Assembly (NCBI RefSeq): GCF_002803605.1
Contig: NZ_PHRG01000011.1
Span: forward strand, 1-50,783
Direction of reading: 5' to 3'
Source of the DNA: Acinetobacter pseudolwoffii
Lineage (GTDB): Bacteria; Pseudomonadota; Gammaproteobacteria; Pseudomonadales; Moraxellaceae
DNA: 50,783 nt
The notes under the pieces were generated by a model that saw nothing but the letters and a program-made list of their open reading frames with translations, was not told where the DNA came from and searched no databases. The position numbers were made by a program, and so were the translations under genes. This document shows positions 1 to 9,270 of this stretch, in pieces. Every line of letters starts with the position of its first letter. Position 1 is the first letter of the stretch.

Positions 1-596
1 CCATGTACATCATCACTGGCAAAAACACGGAACAAGGCACTATGTAAGGCTTGCTGTACGGCATAACGTACCAGCTCAGATTCGCTGGCAATCACGGTTC
101 CTGCCGGCTGACCTGCCACAATTTCCTTGGCGAGATTCGGCCCGGACAGCACTCCATAAGGCACTTCTGGCAATACTTCCCGAATAATATCACTCATGAA
201 GCTAAAAGTTTTGGCTTCAATCCCTTTGGTGAGTGAAATCACGGCTTGTGAGGTGATAAAAGGCTTGATTTGTTGCAGGACATCCCGAAAAGAATGACTT
301 GGAATCGCGACTAAAATAATATCACGATCACGCACAGCCAGTTCCAGATCCGACACAGCCAGTAAGTTTTCTTCCAGCTGGAAATCGGGCAAATAACGTT
401 TATTGATATGCGTGGCATTGATATCTGCCGCAACAGCTTCATCACGAATCCAGATCATGGTATTACAACCATTACGCACTGCGGTATTGGCCATTGCGGT
501 ACCAAAACTGCCCCCACCCAACACCGTGACTCTTAAAGCGGTCTTATGATCGACTGCAACCGGCTCGACCAGTGCTGAAAAATTTAATTCTGACAT
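1..596 (-). CDS. gpsA: Glycerol-3-phosphate dehydrogenase [NAD(P)+], N-terminal part
   Basis: Reduces dihydroxyacetone phosphate to sn-glycerol 3-phosphate in the cytoplasm, the entry step of phospholipid synthesis. The gene runs off the left edge, so only about 198 N-terminal residues are present. Reading from the ATG at 596 gives a Rossmann nucleotide-binding motif (VLGGGSFGTAMA, about residues 25-36) and the family motif SGPNLAKEI further on. The roughly 20 residues before the Rossmann strand are a little longer than in E. coli GpsA. It lies 33 bases downstream of the nitroreductase gene on the same strand, so the two are probably cotranscribed. Family identity is clear; the C-terminal domain cannot be judged here. 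Confidence 0.93.
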   Translation of the reverse strand, partial: MSELNFSALVEPVAVDHKTALRVTVLGGGSFGTAMANTAVRNGCNTMIWIRDEAVAADINATHINKRYLPDFQLEENLLAVSDLELAVRDRDIILVAIPSHSFRDVLQQIKPFITSQAVISLTKGIEAKTFSFMSDIIREVLPEVPYGVLSGPNLAKEIVAGQPAGTVIASESELVRYAVQQALHSALFRVFASDDVH

Positions 597-629
597 ATTA
601 TTTTTTAATACCCTGTTATACCGTGCAAA

Positions 630-1211
630 TTAACCGTTCTGATTCCAATAACTTACAAAATTACTGGTCTGAATCTCTGCGCGTGCTGGAATTGCTTTTG
701 CTGCAGTGCCAATATAAATAATACCCGAGACCAAATCATCTTTTGAAATTCCTAATGCCTGCTTAAACAGGCCAGACTCGACTACAGCACCACTGCGCCA
801 CATGGTCGAGAAACCCTGAATCTGGAGTGATAACAGAAAATTCTGTATGGTGGCGCCTGAACTGAGAATCTGTTCAAAATGTGGAACTTTAGGATGATCC
901 TGCAAACGCGTTAAAGCCAACACCAATAGTGGCGCACGGAATGGATGATTCTTGACCCGTTCAATCTGTGCCGTTTCAGTTTCACCCAGATCGACCAGTG
1001 CCTGAGACAACAGCTCCCCAAATGCTTCACGCTGTGCATCAGGTATCACCACAAAGGTGGTGGGTTTCAACCGATGATGATCCGGTGCTGTCAATGCCGC
1101 CTGAAAAGCCAGCTCCAGCTGTTCTGCATTCGGTGCCGGTGCCAGCAAATGTCCTATTGATTGACGTTGGTGAATATTTTGATGAACGATGTCGACCACG
1201 GATTCCGTCAT
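630..1211 (-). CDS. Nitroreductase family protein (YdjA-like)
   Basis: A 193-residue flavin-dependent oxidoreductase of the small YdjA-type nitroreductase group; the physiological substrate is unknown. Seen in the sequence: an N-terminal RQS motif (residues 16-18) followed by APNAEQLELAFQAALTAPDH, typical of FMN phosphate contacts in this family, and a C-terminal GIIYIGTA segment that is also characteristic. Length matches the family (about 180-195). It precedes gpsA in the same direction with a 33-base gap. No signal peptide or membrane segment is visible, so it should be cytoplasmic. The link to gpsA appears to be positional only. Confidence 0.85.
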   Translation of the reverse strand: MTESVVDIVHQNIHQRQSIGHLLAPAPNAEQLELAFQAALTAPDHHRLKPTTFVVIPDAQREAFGELLSQALVDLGETETAQIERVKNHPFRAPLLVLALTRLQDHPKVPHFEQILSSGATIQNFLLSLQIQGFSTMWRSGAVVESGLFKQALGISKDDLVSGIIYIGTAAKAIPARAEIQTSNFVSYWNQNG

Positions 1212-1476
1212 TGCTTTGTAGATCTATACTTAAAAACTGTTTTCAAGATTAGCATATTCCCGCTGTAATACTCTATAAACTTCACCGCGACTTAGCCGCA
1301 AAAATTACTCAAGTAACATTACAATATTTTTATTTTAATCAATGAAATGCTCAGTTGAATTACTTTTTTAGCATAGAGTCACACTAAAAATTTCCAAACT
1401 TATACAACAGCTCCAAACTCTGTGCGCTTTGCTATGCTCAAATAAACTTAATTCTGTTTTCACCCGAGATTTTATC

Positions 1477-1854
1477 ATGAAAAAAACAATTGCGATCAGC
1501 GGATTAGCAGCTTCAGCCCTACTTTTAACTGCCTGTGCTTCTAACCCAACCTCACTGGCAATTCAGAAAGAAAATAATCAGTTTGAGGTCACCGGATTAG
1601 GTAAAAATCAACTAACTGCTAAAAATAATGCCATTAATGCTGCCAGCAAAACCTGTGGTTCGAAAGCTACTGCGATTATTATCGATGAAAAGACGGGTTA
1701 TAACGGGGCATTAAAAGGTGTCGTTGATGATCAGACTGGACAAATGATTCAGGCAGCAGCGACTGTTTTAGGTAATATCGCAGGCACCAATACCGGTTTA
1801 AACCAGAATGATGACTATCAAACCATTTTGACTTTCCGTTGTCAGGCCAAATAA
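1477..1854 (+). CDS. Small lipoprotein
   Basis: A 125-residue putative lipoprotein. The start is placed at the ATG at 1477 because it begins a classical signal peptide: MKK, a hydrophobic stretch, then the lipobox LTAC, so cleavage would leave a lipidated Cys at residue 20. An upstream start would put about 16 charged residues in front of the signal. The mature part, with a KNNAINAASKTCGSKATAIIIDEKTGYNG stretch read in two parts around Cys residues, resembles small Acinetobacter envelope lipoproteins of unknown function. Two further Cys residues (one mid-protein, one near the C-terminus) could form a disulfide in the periplasm. It is monocistronic and ends at a strong terminator. Confidence 0.75.
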   Translation: MKKTIAISGLAASALLLTACASNPTSLAIQKENNQFEVTGLGKNQLTAKNNAINAASKTCGSKATAIIIDEKTGYNGALKGVVDDQTGQMIQAAATVLGNIAGTNTGLNQNDDYQTILTFRCQAK

Positions 1855-1873
1855 GTCCAGATCACATGGTCAT

Positions 1874-1906
1874 AAAAAAAACCGCTCTTCAAGAGCGGTT
1901 TTTTTA
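1874..1906. terminator. Bidirectional rho-independent terminator
   Basis: A perfect stem, accgctctt / aagagcggt (1881-1899), is flanked by an A run on the left and a T run on the right. It can therefore end both the lipoprotein gene and the convergent helicase gene. Confidence 0.9.
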
Positions 1907-1913
1907 ATCTGGA

Positions 1914-3065
1914 TTAGCAATAACCTTCCAGACGGGTCAAAGGCAATTTCTGTCCAATCGCCTTCTCAATTTCTGGTAGATAGAACGCATCATCTTCGGC
2001 AAGGAAACTAATACTCACACCACGTGTTCCCGCACGGCCAGTACGTCCAATACGATGTACATAATCATCTGACTGTTCAGGTAAAGTGAAGTTCACCACA
2101 TGTGAAACACCATCCACATGAATACCACGACCCGCAACATCTGTTGCAATCATGATGTTGTGCTTACCATTTTTGAACTGGTCTAGCATTTTTAGACGCT
2201 TGTCTTGAGCAATCTCACCAGACAGCATGACCACCTTATAACCATCACGTTTTAAATGATCATAAAGCTTACGCACCTGATCACGACGGTTGGCGAAAAT
2301 CATCACCTTTTCAATCGGCTCATCACGCAAGATTTCTTGCAACAGTTTATATTTATCGGCCTTAGCCACCATATACACCCGTTGCTCGACATCGGCATTG
2401 GTTTTCTTTTCCGGTTCAATTTCAACTGTTACCGGTTCAAATAACCATTGCTGGGCCAAATTTAGTACATCATAGCTGAATGTTGCAGAGAACATTAAAG
2501 TCTGACGTTGCTCCTTACGCGGCGAAAAACGCACAATGCGTTTCACTGAAGGAATAAAGCCCATATCGAGTAGACGATCCGCTTCATCAATGACCAGAAA
2601 TTCAATCTGATCCAGCCAGACTTCTTTTTGCTCGACAAAATCGATCAAACGACCGGGTGTCGCGACCATAATATCGACAGGTGCTTTATTTAGTTGATTC
2701 TTTTGCTTGTCAAAATCTACACCACCCAGCAAAGTCACGACATTGAGACCGGCATATTTGGCCAGATCCTGTGCATCGCTTTCAATTTGCAGTGCCAGTT
2801 CACGGGTCGGTGCCAAAATCAGGGCACGCGGTTCACCACGATAACGCTGCTCCTGAATTGGGTTATTTAATAGATCATTCATGATACTAATTAAAAAGGC
2901 CGCAGTTTTACCGGTACCTGTCTGTGCACGGCCAATGGCATCATGTCCTGCCAGCGTGAATTTTAAAACCTTCTGCTGGATAGGCGTCATGGTGGTAAAG
3001 CCTAAAGCATCAATCGCTTTTTTTAGATTGGGATGTAAATTTAAGGTTTCAAAACCAGATGACAT
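1914..3065 (-). CDS. DEAD-box ATP-dependent RNA helicase (RhlB/RhlE-like)
   Basis: An RNA helicase that unwinds short duplexes using ATP, probably in RNA decay or ribosome assembly. All motifs are present, numbering from the ATG at 3065: Q motif (TTMTPIQ, about 24-30), Walker A AQTGTGKT (47-54), PTRELA, VATPGR, DEAD (160-163), SAT, and HRIGRTGR (337-344). At 383 residues it is close to a bare two-domain core with little C-terminal tail, closer in size to RhlB than to longer RhlE proteins. A GTG at 3092 would add nine residues (ITQVEHRF) but has no better ribosome site, so I prefer the internal ATG; this choice is uncertain. The gene precedes no same-strand partner and ends at the shared terminator. 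Confidence 0.9.
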   Translation of the reverse strand: MSSGFETLNLHPNLKKAIDALGFTTMTPIQQKVLKFTLAGHDAIGRAQTGTGKTAAFLISIMNDLLNNPIQEQRYRGEPRALILAPTRELALQIESDAQDLAKYAGLNVVTLLGGVDFDKQKNQLNKAPVDIMVATPGRLIDFVEQKEVWLDQIEFLVIDEADRLLDMGFIPSVKRIVRFSPRKEQRQTLMFSATFSYDVLNLAQQWLFEPVTVEIEPEKKTNADVEQRVYMVAKADKYKLLQEILRDEPIEKVMIFANRRDQVRKLYDHLKRDGYKVVMLSGEIAQDKRLKMLDQFKNGKHNIMIATDVAGRGIHVDGVSHVVNFTLPEQSDDYVHRIGRTGRAGTRGVSISFLAEDDAFYLPEIEKAIGQKLPLTRLEGYC

Positions 3066-3111
3066 AAAGCGGTGCTCTACTTGGGTAATCACTAAGATGG
3101 GGATAGTATAA

Positions 3112-3143
3112 ACAAAAAACGCCCCAAGTTATATTGGAGCGTT
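3112..3143 (-). terminator. Terminator of the cold-shock gene
   Basis: On the minus strand an aacgctcc / ggggcgtt stem with one mismatch (arms 3136-3143 and 3118-3125) is followed by a T-rich tract. It sits 24 bases past the cold-shock stop codon. Confidence 0.75.
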
Positions 3144-3166
3144 TTCTTTTTAGCTTAATCCGAAGA

Positions 3167-3382
3167 TTAGTCTAATGGTTGAACTTCTTCAGCTTGAAAG
3201 CCTTTTTGGCCTTTAACAACACTGAATTCAACGCGTTGACCATCACGAAGTGAACGGTGGCCGTCACCTTGGATAGCACGGAAATGAACAAATACGTCAT
3301 CACCGCCGTTACGTTGAATAAAGCCGAAGCCTTTAGTATCGTTAAACCACTTAACTACGCCTTGTTCGCGAGCAGCTGTCAT
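3167..3382 (-). CDS. CspA-family cold-shock protein
   Basis: A 71-residue single cold-shock domain, a small beta-barrel that binds single-stranded RNA or DNA and melts secondary structure. The two RNA-binding motifs are intact: RNP1 KGFGFI (17-22) and RNP2 VFVHF (30-34). The length is normal for the family (66-72). The start is supported by a GAGG Shine-Dalgarno just upstream on the minus strand. The gene is monocistronic with its own terminator and a long gene-free upstream region, as is common for cold-induced csp genes. Which of the several Acinetobacter csp paralogs this is cannot be told. Confidence 0.93.
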   Translation of the reverse strand: MTAAREQGVVKWFNDTKGFGFIQRNGGDDVFVHFRAIQGDGHRSLRDGQRVEFSVVKGQKGFQAEEVQPLD

Positions 3383-3734
3383 AAGTTAATCCTCATTGAA
3401 ACTAAAAGAAGGACCACCCGGTGTTGCAAACAGCAGAGCAAACAAGTTTGAAAATATTATTTTTAAGCTTGTAATCATTCTGTAAAACTATCAACAAAAT
3501 CCCGGTTACATCCATTTATGTAATAGGGTGAAAAACAATCACTTTGTTTATTCAAAGTCCCAAATACGCAACGAGCTTAACATGGGTTTATCACAATTAA
3601 TAGATTTTTTTTAGCATGTTCTGTTTGATTTAGTTATTTTTTTCATGAAAATTGTCAAAAGACTTTATATCTTCTTTTAGATCCTGATTTTTATTAAAGC
3701 AGTTTGGTTCTATACGCTTCTTTGTTACTATTTA
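3383..3734. other. Intergenic region between csp and the TusA-like gene
   Basis: About 350 bases without a gene between two divergent genes. It is AT-rich. The side next to csp (about 3383-3480) would be its 5' leader and contains a cac-ccggtg-rich patch. I see no protein-coding signal and no recognised riboswitch. Promoters for both genes must lie here, but I cannot place them securely. Confidence 0.5.
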
Positions 3735-3752
3735 TTGTCATTTTTTTGCTAT

Positions 3753-4001
3753 ATGAATGAAACCCTAATGTCGCAAAATCCACAGCAATATTGTCTTATC
3801 GATGCCATGGGAAAACCCTGCCCGATGCCGCTATTAATGTTAAAACGGGCACTAAAGGCCGGTAATCAGAAAACTTTCTTGCTCAAATCCTCTGATCCAC
3901 ATAGTCAGACGGATGTCAGCCGTTATTGCCAGATTCATCAACTCAAGCTTGAATCAAAAAAAGTTTCTGATTCAGAATTTCACTACTTGATTGAATCTTA
4001 A
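3753..4001 (+). CDS. TusA/SirA-family sulfur carrier protein
   Basis: A small TusA-like protein; members relay persulfide sulfur for tRNA thiolation, molybdenum cofactor or related pathways. The diagnostic CPxP motif is present within GKPCPMPLL, with its Cys as the expected sulfur carrier, and the fold-length C-terminal half follows (about 82 residues). Starts at 3735, 3753 and 3768 are all possible; none has a strong ribosome site, and 3753 is a compromise. There is no thiolation partner next to it, so its acceptor is unknown. It lies upstream of rpoH with a 136-base gap and is probably transcribed separately. Confidence 0.8.
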   Translation: MNETLMSQNPQQYCLIDAMGKPCPMPLLMLKRALKAGNQKTFLLKSSDPHSQTDVSRYCQIHQLKLESKKVSDSEFHYLIES

Positions 4002-4126
4002 AAATTTTCAATTAAACTGTTTATCTTAGTTTCGTATACTTTTTTACATTTCTCTACCCAAATATCCATTATTTGCGGAGAGATTGGATTAAGATAAAAC
4101 CTATGTTTAGGGTTATCCCGCATTTC

Positions 4127-4132
4127 AAGGAG
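4127..4132 (+). promoter_or_regulatory. Ribosome binding site of rpoH
   Basis: AAGGAG five bases before the ATG at 4138 is close to the ideal Shine-Dalgarno and fixes the rpoH start. Confidence 0.8.
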
Positions 4133-4137
4133 AACAC

Positions 4138-5007
4138 ATGAGTGACAGCCGCAATCAGTTGATGCCCCTGTCATTATCGGCGCCAGGGGTCAACCTCGGT
4201 GCTTATATCAGCACTGTCAATCAGATTCCGATTTTAACGGCCGAACAAGAAAAAGAGTTGGCTGAACGCTATTACTATGACCAAGATTTAGATGCAGCAA
4301 AAATGCTGGTCATGTCACATTTGCGTTTTGTGGTGCATATTGCACGCAGTTATGCAGGTTATGGTCTGCCACAAGGCGACCTGATTCAGGAAGGCAACCT
4401 GGGTCTGATGAAAGCTGTAAAACGTTTTGACCCGAATATGGGCGTACGTTTGGTGTCATTTGCTGTGCACTGGATTAAGGCGGAAATTCATGAATATGTG
4501 ATCCGTAACTGGCGTATTGTTAAAATCGCCACCACCAAAGCGCAACGTAAACTGTTTTTTAATCTGCGTAGCCTGAAAAAATCATCGAAAAAGTTGACCC
4601 TCGCAGAAGCTCAGTCGATTGCCAATGATTTAAATGTCACACCAGAACAAGTTCTGGAGATGGAAGGCCGCTTGACGGCATATGATGCTGCTTTTGATGC
4701 TTCCGGCGATGACGATGATGAAGGTTCAACTTATGTTGCACCGGCTTTATATCTTGAAGATAACCGTTATGATCCGGCCCGTCTGATTGAAAATGAGGAT
4801 TATGAGGAACAAAGTACCTCTGCCCTGCACGAAGCCATGGATCAGCTCGATGATCGTTCACGTAATATCTTGCAGCGTCGCTGGCTAGATGACGAGAAAT
4901 CAACCCTGCATGAGCTGGCCGCCGAATATAACGTTTCCGCGGAACGTATTCGCCAACTCGAAAAAAATGCCATGGAAAAAATTAAAGTGGCGATGTCCTC
5001 CAATTAA
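4138..5007 (+). CDS. rpoH: RNA polymerase sigma-32 (heat-shock sigma factor)
   Basis: Directs RNA polymerase to heat-shock promoters (chaperones, proteases). The 289-residue protein has sigma region 1.2/2 ([15 protein letters not shown], then [19 protein letters not shown] and [18 protein letters not shown]), the RpoH-box segment QRKLFFNLR that distinguishes sigma-32 from other group-3 sigmas, and a region 4 helix-turn-helix at the C-terminus ([20 protein letters not shown]). The length matches E. coli RpoH (284). The gene is monocistronic with a strong ribosome site and terminator. A sigma-32-type promoter lies in front of clpB in this same window, which fits its role. No obvious thermosensor structure was worked out for the leader. 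Confidence 0.96.
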   Translation: MSDSRNQLMPLSLSAPGVNLGAYISTVNQIPILTAEQEKELAERYYYDQDLDAAKMLVMSHLRFVVHIARSYAGYGLPQGDLIQEGNLGLMKAVKRFDPNMGVRLVSFAVHWIKAEIHEYVIRNWRIVKIATTKAQRKLFFNLRSLKKSSKKLTLAEAQSIANDLNVTPEQVLEMEGRLTAYDAAFDASGDDDDEGSTYVAPALYLEDNRYDPARLIENEDYEEQSTSALHEAMDQLDDRSRNILQRRWLDDEKSTLHELAAEYNVSAERIRQLEKNAMEKIKVAMSSN

Positions 5008-5038
5008 CACCAAATTCTGTTATTGATTTAATCTGAAA

Positions 5039-5064
5039 AAGCCTTCATCAAAGAAGGCTTTTTT
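5039..5064 (+). terminator. Terminator of rpoH
   Basis: An aagccttc / gaaggctt stem (5039-5046 and 5053-5060) is followed by a T run, 31 bases after the rpoH stop. Confidence 0.9.
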
Positions 5065-5126
5065 ATGCCCGAATTTTGAATTTATGCTAAGGTTGAGCGC
5101 AAACTTTATCAGGAAGATCAATTCAA

Positions 5127-5492
5127 ATGTGGATTGCGATTTCAGCACTCAACTTGGCGCTTGCCGTGATGCTCGGTGCCTTTGGTGCACATGGTTTAAA
5201 AGCGCGCGCGACTGAAGCCCAGCTCGGCTGGTGGCAAACGGCAACGGATTATTTTTTCTATCATGCCTTAGGTTTGCTTATTCTGGCCTTGCTCGCGAAA
5301 GTCATTCCGACACTCCCGATTCAATGGAGTTTTTGGCTAATTCAGGTCGGTATTTTATTATTTTCTGGTTCACTGTATATCATGGCCTTGGGTTTACCAC
5401 GTGGATTAGGCGCAATTACGCCAATTGGTGGTGCTTTAATGATTGCAGGATGGTTAATTCTGGCTTGGAATGCTTTAAAATACGCCAGATAA
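5127..5492 (+). CDS. DUF423 family membrane protein (YgdD-like)
   Basis: A 121-residue inner-membrane protein of unknown function. Four hydrophobic segments can be seen, at about residues 2-20, 44-62, 69-87 and 96-114. The N-terminal LGAFGAHGLK and the following aromatic-rich ATDYFFYHALGLL are hallmarks of the DUF423/YgdD family. It stands 35 bases upstream of thiS in the same direction, so it may be cotranscribed with the thiazole genes. A functional link is not established. Confidence 0.88.
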   Translation: MWIAISALNLALAVMLGAFGAHGLKARATEAQLGWWQTATDYFFYHALGLLILALLAKVIPTLPIQWSFWLIQVGILLFSGSLYIMALGLPRGLGAITPIGGALMIAGWLILAWNALKYAR

Positions 5493-5527
5493 GTCTGAAA
5501 ATCACTTAATCATGGAGGGTAGCTAGA

Positions 5528-5725
5528 ATGATGATTTATATCAATGGCGAACAACAGGAAACTCACTGCAAGAATCTGCTGGAACTGATTCAGAGTATGG
5601 CGCTTGAGGGTAAGCGTTTTGCAGTTGAAGTCAATGAAATGATTATTCCTAAAAGCAGATTAGGCGATACGCCGATTTGCGATACAGACAAAATAGAAAT
5701 TATTCACGCGGTCGGTGGCGGCTAA
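5528..5725 (+). CDS. thiS: Sulfur carrier protein ThiS
   Basis: A 65-residue ubiquitin-like protein that carries sulfur as a C-terminal thiocarboxylate for the thiazole ring of thiamine. The required C-terminal Gly-Gly is present (it ends VGGG), and the length is typical. Two adjacent ATG codons (5528, 5531) follow a GGAGG ribosome site, so either may be used. The stop is 14 bases before thiG, which uses the product directly, and the two form an operon. I found no THI-box (TPP riboswitch) signature in the short upstream gap. Confidence 0.95.
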   Translation: MMIYINGEQQETHCKNLLELIQSMALEGKRFAVEVNEMIIPKSRLGDTPICDTDKIEIIHAVGGG

Positions 5726-5739
5726 TACTCGGGACGATT

Positions 5740-6522
5740 ATGCAAGATTTATTACAGATTGGTTCACGCCAATTCCAGTCTCGCCTTTTGGTAGGCACAG
5801 GCAAATATAAAGATTTAAATGAAACTCAGCAAGCCATTGAAACCAGTGGCGCAGAGATTGTTACTGTCGCGATTCGTCGGGTCAATATTGGACAGCATCC
5901 AGATCAGCCGAATCTGCTGTCAGTCATTCCTCCGGAAAAATATACCATTTTGCCGAATACCGCAGGTTGTTTCGATGCCAATAGTGCCGTTCGCACCTGT
6001 ATGCTGGCACGCGAACTCCTTGATGGCCATAATCTGGTCAAGCTTGAAGTTTTAGGCGATGAAAAGACCTTATATCCGAATGTGACTGAAACCTTGAAAG
6101 CTGCACGTACCTTGATTGACGATGGCTTTGAGATCATGGTCTATACTTCGGATGATCCAATCGTGGCGCAAGAACTGGAAAGCATGGGCTGTGTGGCAAT
6201 TATGCCTTTGGGCAGCCTGATTGGTTCGGGCTTGGGAATTCTCAATCCACATACCCTGTCGATTATTAAAGAAAATGCCAAAGTGCCTGTACTGGTCGAT
6301 GCTGGTGTCGGTACCGCAAGTGATGCCGCAATTGCGATGGAACTGGGCTGTGATGGTGTACTGATGAATACAGCGATTGCAGCTGCACAGAATCCGGTAC
6401 TCATGGCCTCTGCAATGCGTAAAGCAGTCGAAGCTGGTCGTGAAGCTTTTCTGGCCGGCCGTATGCCGCGTAAACGTATGGCCAATGCCAGCTCGCCGGA
6501 AACTGGTTATTTCTTTAAATAA
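5740..6522 (+). CDS. thiG: Thiazole synthase
   Basis: Condenses 1-deoxy-D-xylulose 5-phosphate, dehydroglycine and ThiS-thiocarboxylate into the thiazole phosphate of thiamine. It is a 260-residue TIM barrel. The start at 5740 is chosen because [20 protein letters not shown] matches the family N-terminus; an upstream start would overlap thiS. Visible motifs are LVGTGKY (phosphate site region), NTAGC, the KLEVLGD strand carrying the Schiff-base Lys, and the C-terminal MANASSP. No other thi genes are present, so thiamine genes are scattered in this genome. Confidence 0.95.
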   Translation: MQDLLQIGSRQFQSRLLVGTGKYKDLNETQQAIETSGAEIVTVAIRRVNIGQHPDQPNLLSVIPPEKYTILPNTAGCFDANSAVRTCMLARELLDGHNLVKLEVLGDEKTLYPNVTETLKAARTLIDDGFEIMVYTSDDPIVAQELESMGCVAIMPLGSLIGSGLGILNPHTLSIIKENAKVPVLVDAGVGTASDAAIAMELGCDGVLMNTAIAAAQNPVLMASAMRKAVEAGREAFLAGRMPRKRMANASSPETGYFFK

Positions 6523-6550
6523 TATTTAAAGTCTTGGATCATTTTTCAAA

Positions 6551-6579
6551 TAAGGATTCTCAGGAGTCCTTATTTTTTT
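6551..6579 (+). terminator. Terminator of thiSG
   Basis: A taagga / tcctta stem with inner imperfect pairing is followed by seven T residues. Confidence 0.75.
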
Positions 6580-6670
6580 GACTAAAATTCATGGGCACAA
6601 TTTAAGCTTAAATCATTCAGCTATTTGATCGAGCTTTTATAATAATGAACACTCGATAATAAAAATAAGG

Positions 6671-6796
6671 ATGTACGCTGGCGCTACTCAACTGCAGCGC
6701 GATGATCGACGTTCAAGTCTCATCAGCGATTCTATTAAAATAACATTGATTTTGTTAATTTCTATTCACACTTTAATGATGAAGACTGACAAATAA
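6671..6796 (+). CDS. Possible 41-residue membrane peptide
   Basis: A short open frame in an otherwise empty stretch between thiG and the glutathione transferase. It reads MYAGATQLQRDDRRSS, then a polar region and a hydrophobic segment of about 17 residues (IKITLILLISIHTLMM), then a short basic tail and stop. It ends immediately before a strong terminator hairpin. An AGG lies directly against the start codon, which is too close for a normal ribosome site, so translation is doubtful. It could be a small inner-membrane protein or chance. Confidence 0.25.
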   Translation: MYAGATQLQRDDRRSSLISDSIKITLILLISIHTLMMKTDK

Positions 6797-6824
6797 AAAC
6801 CGCTTTCAATAAAGCGGTTTTTTT
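6791..6824. terminator. Bidirectional terminator
   Basis: A perfect 10-base stem, aaaccgcttt / aaagcggttt (6797-6806 and 6811-6820), with a 4-base loop and a T run follows. On the minus strand it ends the glutathione transferase gene. Confidence 0.9.
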
Positions 6825-6846
6825 AAGCCTGATGATGAATACTCAT

Positions 6847-7458
6847 TTATGGAATTAGACCTTCATCTCGCATTGCAATCTGTACAGACTGACGCTCTGC
6901 GACTTTATTGCGGATATGAATAATATTCTTATACGGACTTAAATCATGCTCAATATGATTCGACCAATTGGTCAACACAAACAGATAAGCATCGGCTGGG
7001 CCAAAGTTATCATCAACCAGATAGTCATTGTCTGATTCAGCAATCGCTTTGTCGATATAACTCAATAGACGATCGACTTCTGCATAGGCTTTTTTCTTTT
7101 CATCATCGGATAACTTGCCACCAAAGAACACCGCATAAGCATCATGCAATTCTGAGTTGAGATAACCCAGCCATTCCAGAACTTTGGCACGTCCCATACC
7201 AGATGGCGGAATCAGATCTTGTTTTGGATCGTGTTGAGCCAGAAAAGGTAAAATGGCTACGTTTTCTGTCAGGATCAGACCAGGATTAATTTCTAAGGCT
7301 GGTACATAGCCTTTAGGATTAATTTCGTAATAATCCGTACCTTTCTCTGTTTTATGTGTTTTTAAGTCAACACGTTCCAAATCAAAATCGACATTAATTT
7401 CATTTAAAATAATATGAGCTGCCAGTGAGCATGCACCCGGCGAATAGTAAAGCTTCAT
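6847..7458 (-). CDS. Glutathione S-transferase, beta class
   Basis: A 203-residue cytosolic glutathione transferase for detoxification or redox use of glutathione. The N-terminus MKLYYSPGACSLAAHI is the beta-class signature, with Cys10 as the expected glutathione-reactive residue. The thioredoxin-like domain carries the cis-proline motif YVPALE and the gamma-Glu-binding LTENVAIL motif (residues about 50-70); the helical C-terminal domain follows. The length is normal. It is monocistronic, convergent with the thiSG side and divergent from the SulP transporter. Confidence 0.92.
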   Translation of the reverse strand: MKLYYSPGACSLAAHIILNEINVDFDLERVDLKTHKTEKGTDYYEINPKGYVPALEINPGLILTENVAILPFLAQHDPKQDLIPPSGMGRAKVLEWLGYLNSELHDAYAVFFGGKLSDDEKKKAYAEVDRLLSYIDKAIAESDNDYLVDDNFGPADAYLFVLTNWSNHIEHDLSPYKNIIHIRNKVAERQSVQIAMRDEGLIP

Positions 7459-7673
7459 TTCTGATCCTTGTTATACACTTCTCTATGTTTTAAATCGCTT
7501 CTGTCAAACTTTCAAGTGATCAAACCTGTAAATTGCAAAAAAGCGTAACTGCCCCTCAGGACATTTACTCATTCAATATTCAGGAAATTAACGGCTTTTT
7601 CAAGCCCATCTCTGTAGATTTTTGACCGCATCTGTTTAAGATACCCAGGTTTTCCAAATTTAGATGATATTTC

Positions 7674-9119
7674 GTGATTAGCCTTAAAAAAGAAGAATGG
7701 TTTTCCAATGTTCGGACTGATGTACTCGCAGGTTTGGTGGTTGGACTGGCCTTGATTCCCGAGTCGATTGCCTTCTCTGCAATTGCTGGCGTCGATCCGC
7801 AGGTCGGTCTCTATGCTTCGTTTTGTATTGCTGTGACGATTGCTTTTTTTGGCGGCCGCCCTGCCATGATCTCAGCGGCTACGGGTGCGATGGCACTGCT
7901 GATGATTACGCTGGTAAAAGACCATGGACTGCAATATCTGCTGGTAGCGACTATTCTGACCGGAATTATTCAGGTCATTGCCGGTTATTTTAAAGTGGCC
8001 AAGTTGATGCGCTTTGTTTCGCAAGCTGTGGTGTATGGATTTTTGAATGCATTGGCAATTCTGATTTTTGTCGCACAGCTTCCCGAGATGCAAAAAATGG
8101 ATGGGATGGGCTATCTGTTTATTGCCATGGGTCTGGCGATTATCTATCTATTTCCTTATCTGCCTAAAATTGGTAAAGCCATTCCTTCTCCGCTAATTTG
8201 CATCATCGTGCTGAGTGGACTGGCGCTGTTCTTGGGTGCAGATATGCGAACCGTGAGTGATCTGGGGCAATTTCCGGACACCTTACCAGTGTTCCTGCTG
8301 CCGGAGATTCCGCTCAACCTGGAAACCCTACAAATTGTACTGCCTTATTCATTGACGCTGGCGACTGTCGGTTTGCTGGAAAGCATGATGACCACGACTG
8401 TAATTGATGAAGTCACCGGAACTGAAGGTGACCGCCATCAGGAATGTCGTGGTCAGGGTATGGCCAATATTGTCAGTGGTTTTATGGGTGGCATGGCCGG
8501 TTGTGCCATGATCGGTCAATCGATTATTAATGTGTCTTCCGGTGCACGAACCCGTTTATCAACGCTGATTGCCGGTGTATTTTTGCTGTGCCTGGTTGTG
8601 TTTCTGAAAGACTGGCTGGCTTATATTCCGATGGCGGCTTTGGTGGCGATTATGGTGATGGTCGCCTTTACCACTTTCCAGTGGGGTTCAGTCAAACAAT
8701 TCAATAAACATCCGCTGGAATTTAATGTGGTTATGATTGCGGTGGTGCTGGTGGTTTTAGCCACCCATAATCTGGCACTGGGTGTATTTGTTGGCGTGCT
8801 GCTTTCTGCTCTGTTCTTTATCAATAAACTGGAAAGAACCGTACATGTCTATACGCATTTGAATTCGGCTCATTCACGCAGCTACTTTATTTCTGGACAG
8901 ATTTTCTTTAGCAGTTCAGAGAAGTTCTATCAGTTCTTTGATTTTAAAGAAAAGCTTGAACATGTTGAACTAGATCTGACCCATGCGCATATTTGGGATG
9001 TGACCTCAGTGAATATGCTGAATAACGTGATTCAGAAGTTCAAAGCCCAAGGTATAGATGTAACGGTGATTGGTTTAAATGAAGCCAGCAGCACCTTGAT
9101 TGACCGTTTTAGTAGCTGA
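7674..9119 (+). CDS. SulP family anion transporter
   Basis: An inner-membrane permease of the SLC26/SulP family (sulfate, bicarbonate or dicarboxylate; the substrate cannot be told). The 481 residues begin [30 protein letters not shown], split over the first core helix, which is the SulP signature. About ten hydrophobic helices follow to residue 385, then a short cytoplasmic STAS domain ([20 protein letters not shown]). The start is a GTG with a poor ribosome site; no better in-frame start exists before it. No carbonic anhydrase or sulfate genes are adjacent. Confidence 0.88.
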   Translation: MISLKKEEWFSNVRTDVLAGLVVGLALIPESIAFSAIAGVDPQVGLYASFCIAVTIAFFGGRPAMISAATGAMALLMITLVKDHGLQYLLVATILTGIIQVIAGYFKVAKLMRFVSQAVVYGFLNALAILIFVAQLPEMQKMDGMGYLFIAMGLAIIYLFPYLPKIGKAIPSPLICIIVLSGLALFLGADMRTVSDLGQFPDTLPVFLLPEIPLNLETLQIVLPYSLTLATVGLLESMMTTTVIDEVTGTEGDRHQECRGQGMANIVSGFMGGMAGCAMIGQSIINVSSGARTRLSTLIAGVFLLCLVVFLKDWLAYIPMAALVAIMVMVAFTTFQWGSVKQFNKHPLEFNVVMIAVVLVVLATHNLALGVFVGVLLSALFFINKLERTVHVYTHLNSAHSRSYFISGQIFFSSSEKFYQFFDFKEKLEHVELDLTHAHIWDVTSVNMLNNVIQKFKAQGIDVTVIGLNEASSTLIDRFSS

Positions 9120-9270
9120 TGAACAATGATGGATAAAAGAGCTTCAATTGGCTCTTTTATTTTATCTGGAAGATCTTGCCGATTTTTATGGAGAAATACC
9201 GAGAAAAGTTTGACTTGCTCGGCTCAGGACTTAAAATACCGCATTCTGAATTTTTAGATTTGCCAAAGTT

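Noticed and set aside
5400..5530. TPP riboswitch upstream of thiS
   Set aside because: The gap is only 35 bases and has no THI-box pattern.
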